DNA of 64,000 bases from Mycobacterium numidiamassiliense (GTDB lineage: Bacteria > Actinomycetota > Actinomycetes > Mycobacteriales > Mycobacteriaceae), in assembly GCF_900157365.1 (NCBI RefSeq), contig NZ_FUEZ01000004.1, positions 1,289,066 to 1,353,065 of the forward strand, given 5' to 3'. The translations under genes and the position numbers were made by a program. The notes beneath the pieces were generated by a model. It did no database searches, had not been told where the DNA came from, and saw only the letters and a list, made by a program, of their open reading frames with translations. Shown piece by piece: positions 17,128 to 26,771 of this stretch; position 1 is the first letter of the stretch; each line of letters begins with the position of its first letter.

Positions 17128-18288
17128 TCAACTCTTGTCGCTGGACAGGATGGTCACCGCAGACACCGCGGTCGGCCCGCCGATATTGTGCGCCAACCCC
17201 ACTCGTGCTCCGTCGACCTGGTTTTCGGCTTCGCCGCGCAACTGGTTGAACAGTTCGTAGCACTGCGCCACACCCGTGGCGCCCGGCGGGTGACCCTTGG
17301 CCTTCAACCCGCCGCTGGGGTTGATCGGGATCGACCCGCCGACGTAATGTTCCCGGCCCTCGACCAGTTTGTAGGCCTCGAACCGGCTGGCGAAACCCAG
17401 GTCTTCGTAGCTGATCAGCTCGACCCCGGTGAAGCAGTCATGCACCTCGGCGACATCGACATCGCGCGGTGTCAGCCCTGCCATGCTCATCGCGGCCTTG
17501 GCGGCGCGCACCGTCGGTGGAAACGTTGTCATGTCCGACTTGTGCTGATGCATCACCCGGTCCATACCCAACCCGACGCCGCGCACCCACACCGGGCTGT
17601 CGGTGTAACGGTCGACGACGTCCTCGGCAGCCAGGATCACCGCGGCGGCACCGTCACTCTGCGGCGTGCAGTCATAGAGCCCGAACGGGTCGGCAATGAT
17701 CGGCGCGACCAATGCCTGCTCGACGGTGATCTCAAAGCGCAGTTGGGCTTTCGGATTGTTCAGGGCATGGAAGTGGTTCTTCACCGCCACCATCGCCATG
17801 TGCTCCTTGGTGGCCGGCGACTCGTGCAGGTACCGGGTGACATGCAATGCGAAGTTGGCCGGGGCGACCAACCCTAATGGGTAGTCCCACGCGGTGTCGC
17901 GCGTCAGCCCGGCCCACTCCCAGAACGTCGCGTTCGTCGCGGTCTCGCGGACCTTGTCCGCACCCACCACCAGCACCACGTCGTAGGCACCCGAGGCGAT
18001 CGCCAGCACGCCGTTGCGGATGGCGTCATTGCCGGTGGCGCAGGCATTTTCGACTCTAGTCACCGGGATACCGGTGAGGTCGAGGGTGTCGGCCAGAATG
18101 GCCGCAGGGGAACCATCTGTTGTGGTCAACTCCCCGAACCAGACCGCCTGCACCTCGGACTTGCTGATGCCCTTGTCGACGTTGGCGACGCACTCGGCGT
18201 ATGCCATCGGGATCAGATCTTTGATCCCCAGGTCGAAGTGCTCGCCGAACGCAGTCATTCCGGCCCCGACGATCGCGACGTTTCTCAT
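17128..18288 (-). CDS. SCP-x-type thiolase (Ltp-like), copy 1
   Basis: The 386-aa thiolase keeps Cys83 (VENACATGNDA), the VHDCFTGVE histidine segment, and NPSGGLKAKGHPPGATG, so it looks catalytically competent. Homologues without the sterol-carrier domain act with DUF35 proteins in mycobacterial sterol side-chain degradation. The ATG overlaps the stop of the upstream OB-fold fusion gene (18285-18288). A very close paralogue lies at 50818-51978, also directly after an OB-fold fusion. Confidence 0.93.
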   Translation of the reverse strand: MRNVAIVGAGMTAFGEHFDLGIKDLIPMAYAECVANVDKGISKSEVQAVWFGELTTTDGSPAAILADTLDLTGIPVTRVENACATGNDAIRNGVLAIASGAYDVVLVVGADKVRETATNATFWEWAGLTRDTAWDYPLGLVAPANFALHVTRYLHESPATKEHMAMVAVKNHFHALNNPKAQLRFEITVEQALVAPIIADPFGLYDCTPQSDGAAAVILAAEDVVDRYTDSPVWVRGVGLGMDRVMHQHKSDMTTFPPTVRAAKAAMSMAGLTPRDVDVAEVHDCFTGVELISYEDLGFASRFEAYKLVEGREHYVGGSIPINPSGGLKAKGHPPGATGVAQCYELFNQLRGEAENQVDGARVGLAHNIGGPTAVSAVTILSSDKS

Positions 18289-19532
18289 GCCAGTACTCCT
18301 CGTGAATCGCGACCGGGCCAGAATGCGTAGCCGTAGTCCGGAATTCCGGCGCGGGTGGCGATCCGGCGGAGCACCACCGTACCGGCCTGGCCGATGGTGG
18401 CTTCTCCGGCCGGAACCCCAGTCACCTTGAGCAGCACTCGGACCGGGCTGCCGTCGAGCTGGACAACCGCCAGCGAATACGGGCCGGGCAGATCGGGTAC
18501 CGGGATCCGCACCGTGGTGTGGGTGTAAACGGTGCCGGTGCGCGGCAACGGCTCGAGCCGATAATCGGTGGCCAGCACACCGTTGTCATCGACCCGAGCG
18601 CGAGGCGGGAACTGCGGTGCGGAGTCGATACCGGGCCGCTCCTCGAATACCGCAGCCTCCCAACGCAGCTTGGGATCGAACGCACGCGCATAAGCGGCCA
18701 GCGAAATCGGGATGCCGATGCCCTCGGCCGTCCGAAAGCTAGGCAGATCGCGACCCGTCACCTCATCGCGGGTGATCGTCGGCAATCGCGCGCTCAACTC
18801 CAGTTGCGCGGCGGTCACGCTGGACTGCTCGATAGCCAGCACCAAACCCGCTGTGCCCTTCTCGATGGCCGCGGCCAGGACGCGGATCAGTGCGGCCGCC
18901 GAGACCGTCGCGTCTTCGGCCGCGGCGCCCGTATCGAAACCACCCCCGAGTTGTCCTGCCGCGACTCCTGCGACCGCGGCGACGGACTGTGTCCCGTCGA
19001 GTCCCAGCCGGGCCAGCGTCGACTTCACCCCAACCTCACGCTGCAACCGCGGATCGGCATACACGTGCCGCTCCGCGTCCTGCCCACGCGCCATCGTCGG
19101 CAGGCTGCGGGTCTGTCGAGCGACCGTTGTCAACGCCGCACCCGAACCATCGACTCCGGTCAGCACCGCGGCGGCGGAGGCGACGGCATCGGTGTCATCG
19201 GCGGAGATGACGAGCGTGCCGGCGGGGGCAGACGTGATCTGGTCGAGCACCCCCGGCGCCCCTCCGAGAACCTCGGTCACCGGAATGTCGGCGGACAACG
19301 AAAGACCGGCGAGCAGCACAGCACCGTTGCCACCCTCCAGCAGGGGAAAGTCACGCGAGACGAGAACGACGCGTTGCGCAGAGGCCGCCGGATCGGCGGC
19401 GCGACCGGCGGCGACAGCCATGGTCAGTGCATCCTCGTCGGGTCCCTTGACCCGACGAGGATGGTTACCCACACCAGTCGTCCAGGGCGGAAGGTAAGTG
19501 CCAATAGACACGACGTCACTCACGGTGCTCAA
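18285..19532 (-). CDS. Thiolase-like/DUF35 OB-fold fusion protein, copy 1
   Basis: This 415-aa protein has an N-terminal degenerate thiolase/HMG-CoA-synthase-like half (SIGTYLPPW; DEDALTMAVAAGRAA; LEGGNGAVLLAGLSL) with no nucleophilic cysteine, fused to a C-terminal OB-fold DUF35 half (about residues 290-415: GTVYTHTTVRIPVPDLPGPY, VLLKVTGVPAGE, IPDYGYAFWPGR). It is probably a non-catalytic partner of the thiolase encoded immediately downstream with a 4-bp overlap. The pair is duplicated at 49601-51978. The AACTA-type operator at 19593 lies just upstream. Confidence 0.88.
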   Translation of the reverse strand: MSTVSDVVSIGTYLPPWTTGVGNHPRRVKGPDEDALTMAVAAGRAADPAASAQRVVLVSRDFPLLEGGNGAVLLAGLSLSADIPVTEVLGGAPGVLDQITSAPAGTLVISADDTDAVASAAAVLTGVDGSGAALTTVARQTRSLPTMARGQDAERHVYADPRLQREVGVKSTLARLGLDGTQSVAAVAGVAAGQLGGGFDTGAAAEDATVSAAALIRVLAAAIEKGTAGLVLAIEQSSVTAAQLELSARLPTITRDEVTGRDLPSFRTAEGIGIPISLAAYARAFDPKLRWEAAVFEERPGIDSAPQFPPRARVDDNGVLATDYRLEPLPRTGTVYTHTTVRIPVPDLPGPYSLAVVQLDGSPVRVLLKVTGVPAGEATIGQAGTVVLRRIATRAGIPDYGYAFWPGRDSRGVLA

Positions 19533-20055
19533 CCTCGCTCTAACATAGGGACCGTGACACGCAGGTCCAGCTGCTCCTGGATGCTACGCGTGAATTAGAT
19601 ATATAGTTGTATGTTTTTGACGTGAGGTTTGCCACCCCGCTGGCCGAGAGTGGGGCTGGACTACTTCAACCGTCCCGCCGACACCGATCGCGACCTGCCA
19701 GTCCGCGGTCGAAACTCCGCTGCCGACGGCTTGACTACCAAAGCAATTGGGTCAATCGCGGCTTGGCAGGTAGCGATGGCGGCGATCGTGATGTCGGGGC
19801 GGCGACCCGGGCGCCGCTAAAATAACATCTAACTATTTTAATAAATCACTAGACGTCGCCGCTGCGCCGTGGGTAGCCTACGTCCATGCTGGGGTCGTCT
19901 TGCGCCGCAATGATATCGGCTGTAGAGACGGCGCGCGACCGCCGTTTCGGCGATGCCAAATCCGATTACGCGGTCCCCGCCAAGGCTGTGCTTTGCTCGC
20001 ACGAAGTCCGCCGACCCGTACTGCCACCTCGCGGCTAACAAGGAGGAGTTTGGAC
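19533..20055. other. Divergent intergenic region, 523 bp
   Basis: This lies between the minus-strand OB-fold operon and the + strand CAP-domain gene. It contains operator-like site A at 19593-19608 and an AT-rich patch around 19820-19850 with a partial repeat (AACTATTTTAATAAAT at 19831-19846). Short frames of 63-77 codons show no recognisable domain. Confidence 0.5.
19593..19608 (-). promoter_or_regulatory. 16-bp AACTAT-N4-CTARTT operator-like repeat, site A
   Basis: On the minus strand this reads AACTATATATCTAATT, and ATAC lies just before it. The same 16-bp pattern occurs at 44652-44667 and 49541-49556, each time immediately upstream of a catabolic operon. Here it lies about 60 bp upstream of the OB-fold/thiolase/LLM operon. 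Confidence 0.6.
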
Positions 20056-20718
20056 ATGCACTATCGGCCACTGCCCGTGCCTGCCTCGGTGGTTGCCGCC
20101 GCTGTCCTCCTGGGAATTCCCGTCGCGCATGCGGATGGCGACAACAACACGCTTATCCCGAACAATAAGCGACTCAATGACGGTGTCGTCGCCAACGTCT
20201 TCACCGTGCAGCATCAAGCAGGCTGCACCAACGACGTTAGGATCAGTCCGCAGCTGCAACGTGCTGCGCAGCGGCACACGGAGGATGTGCTGAACAGCCG
20301 CGCGCTAGACGGTGATATCGGCTCAGACGGGTCCACGCCACAAGACCGTGCCAATGCGGCCGGCTTCCATGGCCCGGTGGCCGAAACGGTGGCGATCAAT
20401 CAGTCAATCGCAATCAGCGGGAACGATTTGATCAACCGGTGGTACCACGACCCAGCCTATTTCAACATCATGTCCAACTGCGCCCACAGCCAAATGGGGG
20501 TGTGGTCGGAAAACAGTCCGGATCGCACCGTTGTGGTGGCGGTTTACGGGCAGCCCCAAGGGGTTGGGGGGGCAACACCGGCGAGCACCGAGGGCCAGAA
20601 CATTCCGCTCGACCCCAGCCCTGACTATGACGCCAGCGACGAACTCGAGTTCGGCTTCAACTGGCTGCCCTGGATCCTGAGGGGCGTGTACCCGCCGCCG
20701 GCCCACCCTCCGGAATAG
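20056..20718 (+). CDS. Secreted CAP/SCP-domain protein
   Basis: The ATG at 20056 follows AGGAGGAG (20041-20048) and yields 220 aa. Residues 1-27 form a Sec signal peptide with a likely cut after AHA (VAHA-DG). The mature part resembles the bacterial CAP (cysteine-rich secretory/pathogenesis-related) domain found in exported mycobacterial proteins: ARGCT-type early cysteine (QAGCTNDVRISPQL), RHTEDVL, WYHDPAYFNIMSNCAHSQMGVW and a C-terminal proline-rich tail. The function of bacterial CAP proteins is not settled. It is convergent with the lipoprotein gene 52 bp away. Confidence 0.85.
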   Translation: MHYRPLPVPASVVAAAVLLGIPVAHADGDNNTLIPNNKRLNDGVVANVFTVQHQAGCTNDVRISPQLQRAAQRHTEDVLNSRALDGDIGSDGSTPQDRANAAGFHGPVAETVAINQSIAISGNDLINRWYHDPAYFNIMSNCAHSQMGVWSENSPDRTVVVAVYGQPQGVGGATPASTEGQNIPLDPSPDYDASDELEFGFNWLPWILRGVYPPPAHPPE

Positions 20719-20770
20719 AGCAGGGGTCGGCCGTCGTTGGCGCCCGGATCTGAGGAGTTAGCTTAGTGTC

Positions 20771-21214
20771 CTAGCACGCGACTTTTATCGTGAATGTGCC
20801 GGCGGCCCTCATGCTGGGGTTGTTGATGTCGAAGCCTTCGGCGTTCCCACGGATGGTATACGTGTAACCATTCATGGTGACGTCGGCTTTGCCGTCGAGG
20901 CCGTGCGTGTAACTGCCGGTGAATCCGCCCAGATCGGTGATATTGACTGACTTGGCAGTGAGCGAATTTTGGTTGGAGACAACCGCGTTCGTACCTGCCG
21001 CGGTGTCACCGGTAGTGATCATTGTTAGCGGTCCAACCGGCATGCATGTCACCGCATGGGTCATCGGAAGCGCCTGATCGTTGATCATCACCTGCGCGGT
21101 TCCGGCGGGCAGTGTTCCCGGCTGAGGTGCTGTTGCGCCTGGTGACGACGAGCATGCGCTGATACTCGCCGCTACGACGACAGCTGCGGACGCGTTGCTG
21201 AACCGCTTGTGCAC
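20771..21214 (-). CDS. LpqH-like (19-kDa antigen family) lipoprotein
   Basis: The 147-aa protein starts at a GTG behind GCGAGGTG. It has a short signal sequence ending in a lipobox (SISAC, Cys21), so it should be lipidated and surface-exposed. The mature part matches the LpqH family: AQVMINDQALPMTHAVTCMP, then a paired C-terminal cysteine (TIKVAC) and GNAEGFDINNP, comparable to GTATGVDMANP in LpqH. Family members are TLR2-active adhesin-like lipoproteins. No operon partner is visible. Confidence 0.88.
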   Translation of the reverse strand: MHKRFSNASAAVVVAASISACSSSPGATAPQPGTLPAGTAQVMINDQALPMTHAVTCMPVGPLTMITTGDTAAGTNAVVSNQNSLTAKSVNITDLGGFTGSYTHGLDGKADVTMNGYTYTIRGNAEGFDINNPSMRAAGTFTIKVAC

Positions 21215-21587
21215 GAGCGCACCTCGCTTCGTTTCGCCACCTGTGCCGAGCCCGCGATGAGAGCAATGTAGGCACCGCCCAGACCCGTCGGCAACAGATC
21301 ACTCTGCGAGCTGTTGGCTCGATCGAAACAACGGTACCCAACTTTTGTGCTGTGATCGCTGGATATCGCGATGGTTTTGCGAATTGATCTATCGGACCGC
21401 AATCGAGTCGCGTCCACCGCTCGCACGCGACCGCGCTCGAGATATGTGAATCATGCTGTGAAGTAAGGCCTTTCGGCGAGGTAATGCAACCGGATAGCCC
21501 GCCATCCTGGCGGCTAAGGACAGCAGGGGTTTTGGCCGGCGCTGACCGACCAGCCACCAGGGTCGCGAGTCGACGTAGCCGGCTTGG
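21215..21587. other. Intergenic, 373 bp, no gene seen
   Basis: This is the upstream region of the LpqH-like gene and the downstream flank of the TetR gene. It presumably holds the lipoprotein promoter. No clear operator or hairpin was identified. Confidence 0.45.
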
Positions 21588-22217
21588 CTATCTGCGAGGC
21601 TTTAGCGACGCGACGAGCAGATTGCGCAGCACGCCCTCGTCACCAGCGTCTTCAGGCGTGGCGGGTTCAGCAATAAGGCTGAAGCTAATGCGGACAACCC
21701 AGCGCGCGAGGGTGTCGGCGCGAAGATCGCGGCGAATCTCGCCGGCGGCGGCAGCAGCCTCGAGGCGCCGCACGAGCGCGTCAGCGAGTTTGGCTCTCCA
21801 CAACTCGGAGCCTTCGGCGGCGTGATAGGCAGCACCAAGGGCTTGGTGGTCTTCGACTAGTGATCGCAGTATCGGTGAGCCGCGGGCGATGTCGATCCCC
21901 CGCAGGCAAGCTGCGACGAGCTGAGCCAGGAAAGGTTCGTCAGTCTGCCAGCATTGCTCAACGGCTTGCAGCGTGGCGCCGAGCACTCGCACAAAGGAGG
22001 CCGCCAGCAGGGCGTCCTTGTTCGGGAAGTGGTAGTACACCGTCGACCGGTGCACACCCGCGCGCCGGGCGATATCGCCCATGCGAGTACGCACCGGCCC
22101 CTTCTCGGCGTAGCAAGCATCGGCCGCGGTCAACAAACGTTCGCGCGCCTCGCCCTCATCCGCAGGCGAGTCGGCGGCCCCCGATTTCGCACGACTTACT
22201 CTGGCGTGAGGGTCCAC
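21588..22217 (-). CDS. TetR-family transcriptional regulator
   Basis: This 209-aa protein has a TetR helix-turn-helix (MGDIARRAGVHRSTVYYHF) at about residues 46-65 and a helical C-terminal domain. It is the closest regulator gene to the mce operon, which begins 1.35 kb away on the other strand. By analogy with Mce3R it could control the operon, but no site-level evidence ties them. The start could also be further downstream. Confidence 0.9.
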   Translation of the reverse strand: MDPHARVSRAKSGAADSPADEGEARERLLTAADACYAEKGPVRTRMGDIARRAGVHRSTVYYHFPNKDALLAASFVRVLGATLQAVEQCWQTDEPFLAQLVAACLRGIDIARGSPILRSLVEDHQALGAAYHAAEGSELWRAKLADALVRRLEAAAAAGEIRRDLRADTLARWVVRISFSLIAEPATPEDAGDEGVLRNLLVASLKPRR

Positions 22218-22965
22218 AACAGCACACTACGGTCTTCGCGGCATGCAGTTGGCGTGATAACGACAAGACCAACTGCTGCTCGGTAGTCGTTGTCCGTGGC
22301 GGACGGTGCGGCTCCTAGACTCGACCGCCGCGCCACCGAGGTGACGCTTGTTGAAGGCGCTGCCGCTCCGTCGTTCGTCAGCTCTGACACGATCGTGCCG
22401 CGTGCATACCAACGACGTTATATCCGCCAGTTAACCAGGTAGCAATCATCGAGCAGCGCGTGTGACTCACCGCGGTTCAGTACCCGGCGGATCCCTTGAG
22501 ATTCCTCGGCAATGCATCAAAAAAAGATAATGATCTAATCCGATATATAGATAGATAATTTACTAAGCCAACTACGATTGGCGTCTTTCCTGTTCACGGA
22601 ATCACCGTCGACCCTCGGCGCAATAAAGACGGGCCGCCTGCCTCGCCGCGAGCGGCGATTAACCGCCCGGCCAAATGGGGGCGTGGTCGGCAGTTGTCCA
22701 GAGCGCTAGGTAATGAGTTTTGGCGTTTGCGGCGGCACCGACCGATGTCAGGTTCTCGGACTTGTCGCCGCGCATAACCGCTGTTCACCGCTTCGTCGGG
22801 GCTTCGACGCGATCCAACGGCTGCTAGGTCCGTGTTGGACTGCGACCCAGTGGCTGCCCAGTCGTACACCCCGCGCCGCCCGGGACCGGGACGTCGGGAT
22901 GGCACTATAAGGCATACACCACCACTCATTCGGTCTGATTTACGTTGGATCTCTGGATTTCTTAA

Positions 22966-22986
22966 TTTGTTGCGGTGTGCAACAAA
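22966..22986. repeat. Inverted repeat TTTGTTGC-N5-GCAACAAA
   Basis: Perfect 8-bp arms flank GGTGT inside the AT-rich gap. It could be a hairpin or an operator. It has no U-tract and no adjacent gene end, so a terminator role is not obvious. Confidence 0.55.
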
Positions 22987-23430
22987 GACAAGCCTTAGTT
23001 GCACAAACACCTTCACGAAACATACTTATTACCTGTCGGTGACTAACCTGACACGACGTCGGTCGGAGATAATCGGCTAACAATGGTTCTAATTCAATGC
23101 CGACCCTAATCCCAGTTAAATAATTGAAATAAGACCAACCTTCCAGCAAATATGTTAGCGGCAGTTCAGTCGCCCTGAAACGGATCCTGAAAGTAGCGAC
23201 ACCCCGAAGGTTTCTGCCTAGCTGGCAGGACGATACCAGGCGATATCTGCACGGTACCGGGGTGGACAGCGCTCTCTGCCGATGTCCGCGGCCGATCGCC
23301 GCGAGGTCGCTCGGGGCGAAGGGATTGCGACATCCAAGCCAAAATTGTCGGACCGCACAGCAAATCAGGATAGTTACACAGACATCCACTGGGTTGCGTT
23401 GTTAGGAGTAGGCGATTCCTTGTTGCCCTG

Positions 23431-23441
23431 TGACAATGTCA
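23431..23441. promoter_or_regulatory. Palindrome TGACA-A-TGTCA upstream of the mce operon
   Basis: This perfect 11-bp palindrome lies about 124 bp before the yrbE start. The TGACA/TGTCA arms resemble those of the 8365 operator but with a shorter centre. It is a candidate binding site for a regulator of the mce operon. Confidence 0.45.
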
Positions 23442-23564
23442 TGGTGTAGCGTCCCGCTGTGCTGTGGGCCACACATTGGAAGGCAGCGGGTTGTCTTTCC
23501 GTTGCCGGGGAGGATTCATCGTTTTAATGCGGGCTGAGTTTAGACACCAACGGGTGCACTAGTA

Positions 23565-24404
23565 GTGGAGACGGACACAGAGCCTATTCCGGCCGCTACC
23601 GCTGCGCAGACGCCGGTGGAGGCGTTCCTGGGTACTCGTCCCTGGGCGGCTTCCGCTAGCAAGCCGCTGCGCGAGGTCGGCAGCTTCTTCGCGTTGTCGC
23701 TCGACATCGCGGTGCAGATGGTCCGTCCACCCTTTGCCTGGCGTGAGTTCATCCATCAGGCGTGGTTCGTGGCTCGGGTGTCGGCCGCCCCGGCAGTCTT
23801 CTTAGCGATCCCGTTCAACGCGCTCGCCGTTTTCATCATTAACGTCCTGCTCGTCGAAATCGGCGCGGCCGACGCATCAGGAACCGGCTCTGCGCTCGCC
23901 GCCGTGGTATACCTCGGCCCGATAACGGCGGTGTTGGTAGTCGCCGGTACCGGCGCGACCGCAATGTGTGCCGACCTCGGCGCTCGCACCATCCGTGAAG
24001 AAGTCGACGCTATGCGAGTGATGGGCATCAACCCGGTGCAGCGGCTTCTCGTGCCCAGGGTGCTGGCGCTGGGACTCAACGGGCTGGTGTTGAACGCCGT
24101 CATCACCATCGTCGGCCTGGTGACCGAATACCTATTCTCCGTCTACTTTCAGCACATCAATCCCGGCTCGTATACAGCCAGCCTTACGCTGCTCGTCGGG
24201 CTGACCGATGTGATCATCGCCTTCGCCAAGGCGATGCTGTTCGGTCTCATCGCCGGTCTTATTGCTTGCTACAAGGGCATCACCGTGGGTGGCGGTCCGC
24301 AAGGCGTCGGCAACGCGGTGAACGAGACCGTGGTCTACACGTTCATGGCGTTGTTCGTGATCAACGTGGTGCTGACCGCGATTACCGCGCAGGCGACGAT
24401 GTGA
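23565..24404 (+). CDS. yrbEA: YrbE-family permease, first subunit of the Mce importer
   Basis: This 279-aa integral membrane protein of the MlaE/YrbE family starts at GTG. It has about five to six hydrophobic segments and the family motif REEVDAMRVMGINPVQ, which corresponds to the cytoplasmic coupling helix for the Mkl/MceG ATPase. With the next gene it forms the inner-membrane channel of the Mce lipid transporter. No ATPase gene is present here; in mycobacteria MceG is encoded elsewhere and shared. It overlaps yrbEB by 4 bp (GTGA). Confidence 0.96.
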   Translation: METDTEPIPAATAAQTPVEAFLGTRPWAASASKPLREVGSFFALSLDIAVQMVRPPFAWREFIHQAWFVARVSAAPAVFLAIPFNALAVFIINVLLVEIGAADASGTGSALAAVVYLGPITAVLVVAGTGATAMCADLGARTIREEVDAMRVMGINPVQRLLVPRVLALGLNGLVLNAVITIVGLVTEYLFSVYFQHINPGSYTASLTLLVGLTDVIIAFAKAMLFGLIAGLIACYKGITVGGGPQGVGNAVNETVVYTFMALFVINVVLTAITAQATM

Positions 24405-25255
24405 GCGCCATCCCGGCGGCGCACCGGCTGCCGCAGCTGACGAATCGAGTCCGCGGTTTTGTCGACGGATGGAACCGGCTCGGAAGCCAGACCGCGTTTT
24501 ACGTCAAAGCCCTTGGCTTCGTGTGGGAGGCCTGCGCCCGCTACAAGGCGGAGACGCTGCGCCTGATCGCCAACATGAGTCTGGGCGTCGGCGCGCTGGC
24601 CATCATCGGCGGCACCGTGGTCATCGTTGCCACCTTGACCATGTCAACCGGTGGACTCGTCGGCATCCAGCTGTACCGATCACTATCCGATGTCGGGGTG
24701 CAGGCGTTGAGCGGTTTCGCCTCCGCCTACATCAACACGCGCATCAGTTCACCGCTGATCGCCGATATCGGCTTGGCGGCCACAATCGGCGCCGGCGCCA
24801 CCGCGCAACTGGGCGCCATGCGGATCAACGAGGAGATCGACGCGCTCGAGGTGATGGGTGTGCACACGATCACCTACCTGGTCTCGACCCGGATAGTGGC
24901 GGGCGTCATCGTCGTGGTTCCGCTGTGGTGCGTGGCTGCGCTGGCCGGGTTTCTGGCTACGCGAGGCCTTGTCATTTTCGTCTACGACCAACCGCCCGGC
25001 GTGTATGACCACTACTTCAATACATACCTGCAACCCACCGACCTCATCTGGTCGTTGCTGCAAGTCATCGCCTCCGCCGTAACGATCATGCTGGTGCACA
25101 CGTACTACGGCTTCACCGCCTCGGGCGGGCCTGCCGGCGTCGGTGAAGCGGTCGGTCGTGCCGTGCGCACGTCACTGATCGTGGCGGTCGCGGTCACGTT
25201 GGCGGTGGCACTGGCCGCCTACGGTGTGACCGGCGACTTCCACCTTTCCGGGTAG
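24401..25255 (+). CDS. yrbEB: YrbE-family permease, second subunit of the Mce importer
   Basis: The GTG at 24401 overlaps the preceding stop and gives 284 aa. The protein shows the MlaE fold: N-terminal cytoplasmic helix, several membrane spans (LGVGALAIIGGTVVIVATL; AGVIVVVPLWCVAALAG) and the coupling motif NEEIDALEVMGVHTITYL. It pairs with YrbEA as a heterodimeric permease. The stop is 5 bp before mceA. Confidence 0.96.
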   Translation: MSAIPAAHRLPQLTNRVRGFVDGWNRLGSQTAFYVKALGFVWEACARYKAETLRLIANMSLGVGALAIIGGTVVIVATLTMSTGGLVGIQLYRSLSDVGVQALSGFASAYINTRISSPLIADIGLAATIGAGATAQLGAMRINEEIDALEVMGVHTITYLVSTRIVAGVIVVVPLWCVAALAGFLATRGLVIFVYDQPPGVYDHYFNTYLQPTDLIWSLLQVIASAVTIMLVHTYYGFTASGGPAGVGEAVGRAVRTSLIVAVAVTLAVALAAYGVTGDFHLSG

Positions 25256-25260
25256 CGGCG

Positions 25261-26727
25261 ATGAAGAGCAAAAGGCGCGAGGCCGGTCTGCACCCGGCGA
25301 TCTGGACCTTCATCCTTCTGGCCTGCATCTGCGCGCTGATCGTGCTGACGGTGGGCGCGTTCAACAGGGACTTCAGGCCCTATGCCCGGGTGACGCTGAC
25401 ATCTGACCGGGCGGGGCTGGTCATGGAACCCGGAGCCAAAGTTAAGCTGCGCGGCGTCCAGGTTGGCAGGGTCGCGTCAATCCAGTCAGGCGATCCGGTG
25501 AAACTGCAGCTGGAGCTGTACCCAGAGCAGCTCAATTACATTCCCGCCAACGTCACCGCCGAGATCACCGCGCCAACGGCCTTCGGGGCCAAATACGTGG
25601 ACCTGCTTGCCCCGGCCCACCCAACCGCACAACGGCTGGCGGCGGGAGCGGTGGTGAAGTCGCGCAATGTGAGTGTCGAAGTGAACACGGTGTTCCAGAA
25701 CCTCGTTGCGCTGCTCAATCAGGTCGACGTCCCCAAACTGAATGCGGTGCTCACCGCGCTGGCCGACGGATTTCGCGGCAATGGTGAAGCGATCGGCGAG
25801 GCCACCACCGACCTCAACCAGGTCCTGCTGGCTATCAATCCGCGCAGCGAGACGATCCGTGCCGACTACCGCGCCCTCCAAGGGTTCAGCGACACCTACA
25901 GCGCGGCCGCAGCCAACATCGTGAGGGTGCTCGACGCCGCCAGCACGACGAGCGTCACCGTCACCGATAGCGCAAAACAACTCGACTCACTGTTGCTCAA
26001 CGTCAGCGGCCTTTCCCGCGGCGGCGTCAACCTGATCGGCCCCAATAGGGACAACCTCGTGCACGGCATCAACTTGCTGGAGTCCACCACGCGCCTGTTG
26101 ATGAAGTACAACCCGGAACTGACCTGCACGCTGGTCGGCGGGAAAAACGCCCTCGACTTCGGGGCCGTAGCTTCTTCCGGCGGCTCCAATGGATACTCCG
26201 AGATCTTGGACGTCGGGTTGCTGCTAGGCAAGGACGCATACCGGTATCCGCAAAACCTGCCGGTCAATGGCATCAAGGGCGGCCCCGGCGGCCAGCCGGG
26301 ATGCGGATCCTTGCCCGACGTGGCCAAGAACTGGCCGCAGCGCTACCTGGTCACCGACTCCGGGTGGGGCACCGGAATGGACGTGCGACCCAACCCCGGC
26401 ATCGGCTTCCCGGGCTATACCAACTACTTCCCCGTCACCAGGGGGACGCCCCAACCGCCCAGCATCCGCCATCCGTCGGACCCGGCGCCCGGTCCCATCC
26501 CGTATCCAGGAGCACCACCCTACGGTGCGCAGCTCTATGCCCCGGACGGAACGCCGCTGTATCCCGGCCTGCCGCCCGCGCCTCCGCCGGGCGGTCCACG
26601 AGAACCCGGTCCTGCGCCGGCGGGCTCCGAACCGTTCGTGCCGTTAGTGCCGCCCGGGATTCAAGCAACGTGCGGAGTCCTCAACCAGCCGTGCGGACCG
26701 CCACCATCGGCTGCGCCCCCGCCTTGA
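25261..26727 (+). CDS. mceA: MceA-type MCE-domain protein
   Basis: This 488-aa protein has an N-terminal transmembrane segment (about residues 13-33), an MCE domain (about 38-115; LTSDRAGLVMEPGAKVKLRG, VGRVASIQ) and a long helical region that would build part of the hexameric lipid tunnel across the periplasm. The tail is proline-rich (PPAPPPGGPREPGPAP) with cysteines near the C terminus. It is the first substrate-binding subunit of this operon. The specific mce group number cannot be assigned from the sequence alone. Confidence 0.96.
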   Translation: MKSKRREAGLHPAIWTFILLACICALIVLTVGAFNRDFRPYARVTLTSDRAGLVMEPGAKVKLRGVQVGRVASIQSGDPVKLQLELYPEQLNYIPANVTAEITAPTAFGAKYVDLLAPAHPTAQRLAAGAVVKSRNVSVEVNTVFQNLVALLNQVDVPKLNAVLTALADGFRGNGEAIGEATTDLNQVLLAINPRSETIRADYRALQGFSDTYSAAAANIVRVLDAASTTSVTVTDSAKQLDSLLLNVSGLSRGGVNLIGPNRDNLVHGINLLESTTRLLMKYNPELTCTLVGGKNALDFGAVASSGGSNGYSEILDVGLLLGKDAYRYPQNLPVNGIKGGPGGQPGCGSLPDVAKNWPQRYLVTDSGWGTGMDVRPNPGIGFPGYTNYFPVTRGTPQPPSIRHPSDPAPGPIPYPGAPPYGAQLYAPDGTPLYPGLPPAPPPGGPREPGPAPAGSEPFVPLVPPGIQATCGVLNQPCGPPPSAAPPP

Positions 26728-26771
26728 CGGCCGAAGGCGACAGGTAGCAGAAGCCACAGAGGAAGGCAGAT

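Larger units (their letters stand above)
22218..23564. other. 1.35-kb gene-free, partly AT-rich region upstream of the mce operon
   Basis: No frame here has a recognisable domain. Around 22500-22570 and 22920-23160 the sequence is far more AT-rich than the neighbours (for example a tract of A residues at 22520 and GATATATAGATAGATAA at 22540). It contains an 8-bp-arm inverted repeat at 22966-22986 and a TGACA-A-TGTCA palindrome at 23431. Its make-up suggests foreign or decayed DNA, or a long 5' regulatory region. Confidence 0.5.

Noticed and set aside
22940..23389. 149-aa minus-strand frame upstream of mce
   Set aside because: No domain, membrane pattern or ribosome-binding site was recognised, and it crosses the inverted repeat at 22966; treated as non-coding.
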